A stretch of 26,262 nt of DNA from Cylindrotheca closterium (lineage: Eukaryota > Bacillariophyta > Bacillariophyceae > Bacillariales > Bacillariaceae), in assembly GCA_933822405.4 (NCBI GenBank), contig CAKOGP040001558.1:1-26262 (forward strand). The letters are read 5' to 3'. A program made the translations under genes and the position numbers. This document shows, in pieces, positions 10,480 to 18,536 of this stretch (positions are counted from its first letter, which is position 1; each line of letters opens with the position of its first letter). The notes under the pieces are model-generated. The model saw only the letters and a list, made by a program, of their open reading frames with translations. It ran no database searches and was not told the origin of the DNA.

Positions 10480-11740
10480 TCAGCTGACTTGATATGGCGA
10501 AACATTCCAAATGTTGATGGTATCGCTGATTTGACCGCGTTGGTATCGCAAAGTACCGTTGTCATTAACACTGGTCACTCAAAATGGACCCAAATAAGCA
10601 TTCGTTCCAAATTTGCGGCTTGAATCATTCTTGATCATAATTTGGTTGCTGACTTGATAATTGTGGGTAATTCGCTTTGCATTCTCCCGAAGATTATTTT
10701 CATTTATGCGCTTTTATTTTCTAGTTTTGATAGCATTCCAATCTGCGTGGAATTCTACAGTATGTGTAGCATCGCGTCGCGGCCAAAGACTAATTGACTG
10801 GGAGTTGCATTTAATGTTATGAATGGTTGCTTGTGTCGCGAGTGCAACCGCTGATAAAATGCCAGTATAAGGATCCTTTTCATCAAGTTCTGTGTCATCA
10901 ACAAAGAACGTTTGGATCATATATCCAATTGTTTGATGGACTCGTTCCACAATAGCATTTGCTTGAGGGTTTTGAGTAGTTGTCCGGTTCACTGTGCAAC
11001 CATAATCATTTTTAAGCATCTCATGAACTTCTCCCATGAATTCGCTTCCACGATCATGTATCACATGCTGTGGCCATGGATATCCAACTAACCATGTTTG
11101 TTCTAATTTGTTAGATACCGTGTCAGCTCTCTTATCCTGTATTTCTGCGATCTTGAACCATCCAGTTGTGGGATCAATCATAGTAAGGCAATGGAGTTCC
11201 CATTTTTGTTTGCCTTGTTCTTTGATGACGTGTGGACCAATCAGATCGATACAAAGAGTGTCCCATGGTATGACTTCTGCCATCTTGGGAGGTAAATCGC
11301 CATACTTCTTTTTTGTCTTTTTGGTTAATTGGCATGTACGACAATGTTTGCAAAGCTTCTCAACATCATTGTGAAGCTTGGGCCATGTGAAATGCATTGG
11401 GATTTTTCTTTCCATGCGATTAATACCTGGATGTACCAAAGTCTCATGGTACCAATTCATCATTCTTTTTCGTAATCTTTTTGGCACAACAATCCTTCCA
11501 TTCTGGTAGATGATGTCATACGGTTTATTGCCCCCGCAAACTTCAGTGCGTGTATATTGGCTATTTGGCTTATTGAGTGCAGCCTGGAGCTCAGATTCTT
11601 TCTGTTGCTCCGCACTAATAAGAGACATGCAAAGAGGATATATATTGTATGGAAGTTCATCCCGACTAATATTCATGTTCATGTAGTCATTTAAGGTGAC
11701 ATCATCAGCCTTTAAAGCATTTTTTGTTTTAGGAATTGAC
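10480..11740 (-). pseudogene. Ty3/gypsy integrase region, cut at its 5' end by a copia LTR
   Basis: The minus-strand frame is open from the LTR border at 11740, without its own start codon, down to 10714. It has the integrase zinc-binding HHCC part (YHETLVH, then CKHCRTC) and the DDE catalytic core: CIDLIGP, VIHDRGSEFMG and AIVERVHQTIG. The same frame continues past a TAA at 10714-10716 and a TGA at 10579-10581 to a final stop at 10480-10482, and this part looks like a worn integrase C-terminal domain (LGPF...INIWNVSPYQV). Integrase inserts element DNA into the host genome. Protease, reverse transcriptase and RNase H should lie upstream, but the sequence there is copia LTR. The stops and the cut make it inactive. 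Confidence 0.9.
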
Positions 11741-12189
11741 TGTTAGAATAAAGCAAAATGTGCTCTATCGTGAGTGCCTTTAGCGCTCAGAACAAACTCT
11801 CTGCAATCTAAATTTGTAATCAACTGTACAACACTTTCACGACAATAGTTCTCCTGTGTTAGGTATACTTTGAGTGAAATTGTTCCTATTTGATTAATGT
11901 TTGGCTTGAATTGATGATTCAATCACAAAAGTGAGTTCAACGATTTTCCCTTGGAAAATCCCTTGTTTACAGAACTTGATTTGGCTTCTACAAGGATTCT
12001 GTGTTGAATGCAGTGCTTTGGGACATCTTGTATTATTCCCTACTGCATCGTACACAACATCCATATTTCACTTGTATAGGGTCTTTCCCTTTTTGTGTGG
12101 ATATAGATTGTCCGGCAGACTTGCGTCCAATCCCGACATCACGATCAAAATCCAATCGTACGTGTCGAAAACTTTGTACTTGAACACAT
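11741..12189 (-). mobile_element. Copia LTR, truncated at its start
   Basis: The plus-strand left end TGTTAGAATAAAGC is the reverse complement of the LTR 3' end (...TTCTAACA). The sequence 11741-11960 is almost identical to 22856-23080. The LTR start (about 35-60 bp, TGTTGGGATATG...) is lost, and homology ends near 12189, where the 3' internal sequence of the element begins. The left border sits inside gypsy integrase coding sequence. Confidence 0.85.
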
Positions 12190-12293
12190 TCCTGCCATCG
12201 TGACAATCACCATTGGCAGCAATGGGACATGCACTCATTCATTGTTTATTTTTTTTTGTAATTTTTTTTTGAACATATACATACTTGTCTGAC
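12190..12293 (-). mobile_element. Copia internal 3' non-coding segment
   Basis: The stretch 12190-12250 is closely matched at 23541-23600. In both places it directly precedes (minus strand) a copia LTR start, so it is the region between pol and the 3' LTR. A purine-rich GGCAGGA tract just before the LTR is a candidate polypurine primer site. T-runs at 12248-12271 may be a later expansion. Confidence 0.7.
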
Positions 12294-13076
12294 CTAGTCC
12301 TGTGGACCAAGAATCAGATCCCTGAACTTGCAAAATTTCTCACCTTGCAATGGCTTAGTCATAAAATCCGCAATCATATTGTCAGTTGGACAGTGTTCCA
12401 TCTTAACATTTCCTTTCTCAACTTGATCTGTGATAAAGAAATAACGAATAGTGATAGCTCGGCTTCTTTTGCCCGCGCTCTTGCGACCATTCTCTTCCAG
12501 TAGAATCGCGCTTTTGTTATCCTGATACAAGATATTCTTCTCGATCGGATACCCTTGCCACTCCATGCACAACTTTGTCCATAGTATCATGGTGACAACA
12601 TCATCAACAGCAATTAGTTCCGCTTCCGTACTGCTTTTGTTTCTTTGACATCACTTGAGCTGCACCTCCTCCAAAGGACAGAGTGCCGCCAGTATGGCTC
12701 TTGAAATCTGGATGCACCGCAAATGATGCGTCGATCATCCATTTCATGACTCGTAGTGATTCTGCGGAAAGTGTCAGGTGATACAACAATGTACAAAACA
12801 AATATCGCATCATGCGAACACACTTCTTCCAATCAGACTCTGTAGGTTCTCGAACTCTCGAGGCAAGAATAGTAATCGTTGAATGAATGCCCAAACGAGC
12901 GATTTGACGGTACTCAGCATTGAGTAACTTTCCTTTACCAGCTTCCAGTAAATCGTTACCAGCTGGTGTTTCCTGCTTTGAATCCTTTTCCAACATGTTC
13001 TTGACATAGTCGTCCATGCGGATTTTGAGTTTTCCTTTTTGAACTTGATAGGAAACTTGATAGGAAACTCCTCCGT
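12294..13076 (-). pseudogene. Ty1/copia pol 3' end (reverse transcriptase tail and RNase H)
   Basis: Two minus-strand frames form the end of a copia polyprotein. The first runs from about 13070 to 12604, with a reverse-transcriptase C-terminal stretch (MDDYVKNMLEK) and then the start of RNase H (WMIDASFAVHPDFKSHTGG). The second carries TEAELIAVDDVV, the catalytic YQDNKSAILLEENGR, and HCPTDNMIADFMTKPLQG up to a stop at 12294. The frame change lies between KKQK and TEAEL, near 12620. RNase H removes the RNA strand during reverse transcription. The 5' part of pol is missing: the frame runs into an LTR piece of opposite orientation at 13077. A short direct repeat (AACTTGATAGGAA) near 13040-13065 marks the join. 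Confidence 0.9.
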
Positions 13077-13404
13077 TGTTGGGATATGACGAAATATGAG
13101 TTTTTACGTTCCAAGAAAAACTATTACAAATTTTTGACACGCATGATTGGACTTTGATCGTGATGTCGGGATTTGACGCAAGTCTGCCGGACAATCTATA
13201 TCCACACGAAAAGGGAAAGACCCAATACAAGTGGAATATCGATGTTTTGTAAGATACAGTAGGGAATAATTCAAGATGTCCCAAAGTACTGTATTCAACA
13301 CAGAATCCTCGTAGAAGTCGAATCGAGTTCTGTAAAGAAGGGATTTTCTAAGGGAAAATCGTTGAACTCACTTTTGTGATTGAATGCTAGAATAAAGCAA
13401 AATG
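13077..13404 (+). mobile_element. Copia LTR fragment, opposite orientation, with fold-back end
   Basis: On the plus strand the LTR begins TGTTGGGATATGACG at 13077 and continues for about 310 bp to TTGTGATTGAAT. The next 20 bp (13385-13404) match the other end of the LTR in reverse orientation (TAGAATAAAGCAAAATG). The LTR is thus joined to its own inverted terminus. It lies against the RNase H fragment on one side and the 158-bp repeat on the other. Confidence 0.8.
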
Positions 13405-13561
13405 TATATATATCACTGAATCATTAATTGGTATGTATGCTACTTCTAGAGTATCCAACTGCCAGTGTAATACGGCTGTAGAGGCCAGGAACTAGGTTGC
13501 TTTTGGTCAACAAAGTTTGAACCACGTGGAGGCGTTCAAGAGAGGAACGTTGCTTGCAAGT
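13404..13561. repeat. Dispersed repeat, right copy of the inverted pair
   Basis: This is the reverse complement of 1-158. Its inner end is cut exactly where the fold-back copia LTR piece ends. The recombinase that follows the left copy is not present here. Confidence 0.85.
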
Positions 13562-13690
13562 CGAAAGTGTCAAGGACGATCGGCTCTCCCACGCGAGGTG
13601 GGGTGGAGAATATGTATGTGTTAGACTGGGGTACGTGTGGCTTGCGATGTACCGGTACCAGAATCACTTTGGTAAATATGGAGACAAGTA

Positions 13691-15598
13691 AGTCAGGGGG
13701 CTGCTGGGCGAGGAGTAGGGTGGGTCAGTTCCCACATCAATCGTCGCCTGCCTGCAAGAGATCGTCTGATTTTGCGGCGGGCTTCAGAGATGACGAGGAC
13801 CCATTCCTCCTTGTCCGCCAGTAGGAGTTGGAGGACTTCCACAAGGCGGGATCGACGGATAGCAGGGCGAAGGTTCCGAGGCAGGTCGCGAAGACCCATA
13901 TCAAACTCTTCGTGGATGCGTCGATCGAGAGCAGTCGCGCGCTGTTGGTTGACGATGTTTTTGTCAGAATGAAAGACATCATTGGGGTGCTTCCACATGC
14001 CTCTACCGATAAGGATGAGCTGTCAAGATAGAGTGGCAGCCCAACGGTTACCGGATTGGTGACTACCGCGAGAGCGGTAGAATTGTTGCTGGAGGTTGGC
14101 CCAGCCGTGGACGAGAAGGCCTTCGAGGAGACATTGGGGGCCAAGGCGGAGTTGAGCCTCACAGACTTGGGTGAGGGCGGAAGAAGACATGCCGTGGAGG
14201 CGGTACCACGGAGTCTCTGTTTGAGGCTGGTTGTTAGGGGTGCGGATGGTGCAAAGAAGGGTCCCGAGGAATTGGGCGATGTAGCAGTGGTGGTGGACTG
14301 GAACCATTCTTGGAGTTCTTGGAGTAGGAGTTGCCACTGGGTCTTGGCCCGGACGGAAGGGCAGCGGGGGACGTGTAGGTGGTCTTCCTCCAGTCCGCAC
14401 AAGGGGCATCGGTTCTCGGAGTCGAGACCCCATCGTTTACGGAACTTGCTGACACCGCACATCCCAACGGTGTGTTTTGTGATGAAGCGCTGTTCGGCGG
14501 GCTTCAGAGACTTCATCGCTCGGTGCACGATCGGCCAGTCCACCAATCGGAAGTGCTCGGGAGCGAGGCGGCCTTTGGCTGCCCAGTATTCCATCAATTC
14601 TGGCAGGGCAACGGCTTCGTCGACCGATTCCAAGGCCAGGCAGGAGACCTTCTCATTGTCAATGTAGATCGCACAGGGTTCAGAGAAGAACTTGGGGTTG
14701 GTGGCGATCATGTTCTCGGTGGAGATCACCTCGTCGGCGTAGCCCTGGGCAATGTCGTCCACTTCGGAGTTCCGGCGTTCCCACCAAGACGTCTGTCGCC
14801 ATGTCTTGGTTCGGTCAGCATGGCCGTCCACGTGTTGTTCGGCCCAGGATATGTTGGAAACTCGGAGGGCCTCGCGGATGGAGGACAAGAGATCGAAGTG
14901 TGGGGCGGTTGGAGACAGCGGCCAAGTCGAGAAGGCCTGGCAAAGTGCGGCAATCCCATCACACGCCACACGGACTCGTGGCTTGGCGAGGGACTGTAGG
15001 CGTAAGCGGAGCCAGGAAGTCACCAAGATACCAGCTAACAAACCGATAAGTTCGCTCCGGTACGCACTCTGGTCCTCTCGTTTACCAGGAGTACGGCATT
15101 TGATCCAGATGACGTGCCCTCCGCGTCTAGTCCGTAGCTGGACTGCGGCTGTGCCCACTTGTTGCTTGAAGGAGCCATCGCTAATCACCCGTAGCTTTCC
15201 CTTCTTCAGTGCCTCCAGTAGGACTTGTTCGTCACCCTCAATGTAAATGTATTCCGGGGCCCAACCCCAAGAAGGAATCGCAGGAGGGTGAGCCTTCCAA
15301 AGTTCTCAGTTGCAGCAGAAGTCAGCATGCCCGGGACTTTGATGGGAATCCGGTAGATTGCAGTCAGAACCCGCGTCGCCCGAGTCCTTTCCCGCATGGC
15401 TTCGATCAAGGACTGAAGCTGTGGGCACTGTTTGCCGAGGACCAATTCGTCTTTCGCCGCCTGCCAATCTCTGGTGTAATGGGTCGGTGCTTGGAAGACA
15501 GCACAACTGGGCTTACGTAGGTCCAAGTTTGCAGCCAAAATCAGGTCGGCCTCGCGAGCGAAGGCTTTTGGAACAAAGACGTGCCAGCACAGGAGTCC
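13691..15598 (-). pseudogene. Non-LTR retrotransposon ORF2 3' part: RNase H and C-terminal zinc motif
   Basis: Four pieces in order form the end of an ORF2 protein. From 15598 to about 15270 comes a helical linker (KAFAREADLILAANLDLRKP). A second frame from about 15270 holds an RNase H domain: VISDGSFKQQ, SAYRSELIGLLAG, RVACDGIAAL and an EVDDIA region that supply the acidic site. Then comes CPLCGLEEDHLHVPRC, a CCHC-type motif typical after RNase H in diatom non-LTR elements. Near 14300 the frame shifts again, and the last part runs to 13691 through a TGA at 14023-14025 (MWKHPNDVFHSD, ALDRRIHEEFDMG). Endonuclease and reverse transcriptase are absent, because a deletion joins this part directly to ORF1 near 15600. 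The region 13562-13690 would be the 3' untranslated end. Confidence 0.8.
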
Positions 15599-17653
15599 TC
15601 AAGAAGACCCAGTGAATTTGGCAGAGAAGAACCGTGGATTGTTGACCCATTCTTGCACGAGGCCGATGGGGTACTGGAAGTCGCAGAGACGCATCAAGTC
15701 TTTGCAGTACGGACCAATCGCCAATTCTTGTGGGAGCAACGGGAGGAAGCCAAGCCGGACCATGTGGGAAACCTGGATTGGAGTTGGGAAGACGCCCGCC
15801 CGAGGCTCACTGGACAAGACGCGAAGTTCTTGCATGAGAATGGGAGGGGCAGTGTCCATCCCGAACCGCATGCGAGTCTTGTAGGTCTTGGACCCAGTCT
15901 TCCCAGGTTTGTTGAGGATGTAAGGATTGCCGAAGTTGGGATCGAGGTAGATCTTCAGGTGGGCCCAATCCTTGGCTTTTTCGTCAAACTCCTTCAAGTT
16001 CCGGATCCACAGTTGTTGTCGGGTGAATCGGCCATCAGCAAAAGGTAGAAGGACGACCTTGGAAGTGGTCTTGCCCCAGATACCGGAAGCAAACTGATGG
16101 AAGGCAGTGTAGGCAGTCTGGACTTGATTGAATTCGGACGAACCGACGCCCTGCCAATCAAAAACAATGGACACGTTGAAGATGGTAATGTGCCGAAAGG
16201 GAGAGGCATTCCAATGGACAGCGAGAAGGCGCATCAATCGTTCGTCGGTGGTGAGAGGAACCGTGGGAGCGGGGAGAGCGGCATCAGTGTCCCTGTAGGT
16301 CGGGGCACTATTGTGGTCCTCTGCTCCATTTTCCGCACTGGTCCTCCCACGGTGGGTGTTGGCTACCACGACGTCGTCAGCTGGAACACTGGCTTCCTGT
16401 GTTCCTGTTGGGGTGCCGGCAATGACGTGAACGGCGTCAGACATGACCACTTGTTGGCGAGGAGGAGTGGCATCCGAAGGTGGAGTTCGTTGGTAGGGTT
16501 TGGACGGACCCTTTGGTGGCGTCAGTTCCGTTTGCATCGGGGCAGAGGGAGACGGGCGCGAATCGTGTGCCTTGGCACCTTTTGGATTCTCTGGAGTCGA
16601 TGCAGGGCGCTTCTTAGACTTGGACTGAGCCTTGGCTATTATCGACTCTTGTTCTAGTCGCTCGAATTCCTCCACAATGGGAGGAATGATCGCAGGGCCC
16701 GTCCAAGGATGAGCAAAGAATTCAGATGCCGCTAGCCACATCCAAGTCAACGGCTCGGCGCGTTGAACAATCAATGTCGGGTTGAACATGAGCGAAAATT
16801 CCCAGAAGCGAGGCGACTTTTCGTCCGTAGTGATAACGGGTTAGGCCATTGCAAGATCGAACACAACCGTGGGGCACTGTGTTGCGAGACGAAGAAAGTA
16901 CTCGCGAAGAGCCCAGGAACCTTCGTCGTTGTCGGCGTCTTCGAGATCTCCAAGGGAGAACAGATTCTGCATGCTGGACCGAAGCTGTGGCATCGAACCG
17001 CCGAGTGAAGGGTCATATGCCTTCAGGCCAGTCAGGATGAACGCAGCGATGTCGTCGTAGGTTTGGGCGTCGGAAGATGGATCCATGTTGACATTGGCCC
17101 ACCAGCCAGGGCATTTGGAGATTGCCCGACCAGAGTATTCCGCCGTGCGAGAGGACCAAGTAATAAATGCCTGCTTTCCAAAACCTCTTTCTCCACGCCT
17201 TCTTGTAGAGCCGTGGAACTCGACACCTTGAGGTTCTTGTTGTAGGCAACGAGCGGCCGTCCTTGCACTGCGCCATCCTCGGCGGTTTTGGAAGGGGTTG
17301 CTTGCGTTGGCTCTGGTATTCGTGAGATCAGGGTTATCCTTGGTGAGATCGATCGACAAAGGAGTAGTCAAGTTCGATCGAGCTTTGGCCGTGAGGTCAA
17401 CCTGACCTTGGGCAACTTCAGATGGGAGGAGCGAGCGACCTTTCATTGCGCCATCCTTGGCGATTTTTGAAGGGTTTCGCTTGCTGACGTGCTTGGGAGT
17501 TGTGATGGCAGGATTGTCATTTGTCAGAGCAATCGACGATTGAGTGGTCGAATTTGATCGGGTTTTTTCCTCGAGACCTCCCTGACCTTGGTCAGCTACA
17601 GTCATGATCGAATTCGGGTCCTTCCCCGGCGGGTTGATGATGCTCTCCTTCAT
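15599..17653 (-). pseudogene. Non-LTR retrotransposon ORF1, left copy, degenerate and 3'-deleted
   Basis: A single minus-strand frame runs from a Met at 17653 to 15599, broken by a TAA at 16841-16843, with local frame changes around 17300 and 17200. It is homologous to the ORF1 at 18502-22156: LTWMWLAASEFFAHPW matches a segment near 21400, HITIFNVSIVFDWQG matches the FVFDYQG segment near 20700, and CKDLMRLCDFQYPIG matches AKELMRLFDFLVPIG near 20230. A Pro/Ser/Thr-rich, Lys-rich linker (about 16300-16680) may bind nucleic acid. Proteins in this position usually coat element RNA. After the shared DFxxPIG segment this copy stops, while the right copy runs on for about 550 residues, so the C-terminal half was lost in the deletion that brought the RNase H part next to it. 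Confidence 0.7.
17270..17625. repeat. Imperfect tandem duplication, period about 178 bp
   Basis: GCGCCATCC begins units at 17270 and 17448. Sequence after each anchor matches with scattered substitutions and small indels, including the TTGATCGAACT-like, GACCTTGG and GGATTGTC-like blocks. It lies in the N-terminal coding part of the left ORF1 copy. The period is not a multiple of three, and a 1-nt indel between units changes the reading frame near 17290. Confidence 0.65.
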
Positions 17654-17764
17654 ATTGGCTTAAATTTAGTTCCTGTTTCAACAACAACAACTGTTTTCCT
17701 GTACGTACGAAACGCGTAGGACTGGTACAGTTTTGTTTTGGAGAAGTGTGTGGAAAAATATTTT

Positions 17765-18505
17765 CTACCTTTTAGTTTTTGATTTTTGATTTTTGAGTTT
17801 TGTACGTTGTTGGGCCCAAACTGTCGATTCCCCAGTACCTTCTCTGTTTGGCCTATATGCCGAGACCACCACTAAATCACGTGAAACTGGGCGTCGGACC
17901 ACCTCATTTACATCAATCACAGAGCCGGAGTGGTCATCGCCCCCTCCTGTCATCAGCTTCTTCCCTTGAAGACGAACATAAGCCCAACGTCCCAGCCCCG
18001 TCGAATCGCTACCACCTTCCTTAGCTCGGTGCGAGACCTGGCTGAGCACTGTCACAATACATCCTCCCCACTGAAAAGCTGTAGTTGCCAATGATCGTGA
18101 CTGCTGTTTATTATATGCGACCGCCAAATAGAAATCTTTTTGTTTTGCCTTCATCGTCGCCTGACGCATTCTATTGTTTCATTCATGACCCTCTGAGATA
18201 AAGGGCCAATACGTTTTGGCCTCTGCCAACAACGCGATTCCCACTCGTTCATCTCTCAGCCAGGAGTTGATCTGCCGCTGTTTCACATGGTCACCATCCT
18301 CCAGGACGCCGTTGACGTTCTGGAAGGTAACGCAAGTAGCTAGTGAAGAGCGACAGCGATGATTGTCACCAAGGCAGTCTCCTGCTGGAAGAGAACGTAA
18401 ATATTCGTCAAGTGAAGCGTGGGAAACAACACTGGACGGGCCACTAATTCGAGATCTTCTGCCTGCACGCCGTGACCTAGCAGCAGGCGACCTGGGTCCT
18501 CTCAT
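17765..18505 (-). pseudogene. Non-LTR retrotransposon ORF2 start: AP-like endonuclease, truncated
   Basis: The frame starts at the ATG at 18505, overlapping the ORF1 stop, and runs to 17765 through one TGA at 18179-18181. After an Arg/Ser-rich leader comes the endonuclease/exonuclease/phosphatase fold: FQNVNGV (metal-site Asn), IALLAEAKTYWP (metal-site Glu), QWGGCIVTV, SDSTGLGRWAYVRLQGKK, and VVVSAYRPNREG leading to WAQQRTKL. This enzyme nicks the target DNA to prime reverse transcription. Sequence homology stops soon after AQQRTKL, where an A-rich tract with repeated TCAAAAA units begins (minus strand, about 17,790-17,760). The His/Asp end of the endonuclease and the whole reverse transcriptase are missing, so it is inactive. 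Confidence 0.8.
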
Positions 18506-18536
18506 GACCCTGCCGCGGAGCGATGTGCTCCGCGGC
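18502..18536 (-). promoter_or_regulatory. ATGA stop/start overlap with upstream hairpin, ORF1/ORF2 junction
   Basis: Reading the minus strand, ORF1 ends in TGA (18504-18502) and ORF2 begins with ATG (18505-18503), sharing the string ATGA. Seven bases upstream lies a hairpin with perfect 10-bp arms, GCCGCGGAGC (18512-18521) and GCTCCGCGGC (18527-18536), around a 5-nt loop. Overlapping stop/start codons next to RNA structure are used for termination-reinitiation in some non-LTR retrotransposons. The function here is inferred. Confidence 0.65.

Noticed and set aside
13104..13301. Open frames over the LTR fragments at 8868-9141, 12001-12203 and 13104-13301 that look alike as proteins
   Set aside because: The likeness comes from repeated LTR DNA. 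No substitution pattern or start context supports coding.
14056..14999. Long plus-strand open frames of about 200 codons
   Set aside because: They lie opposite the RNase H region, whose conserved motifs are on the minus strand, so they are shadows.
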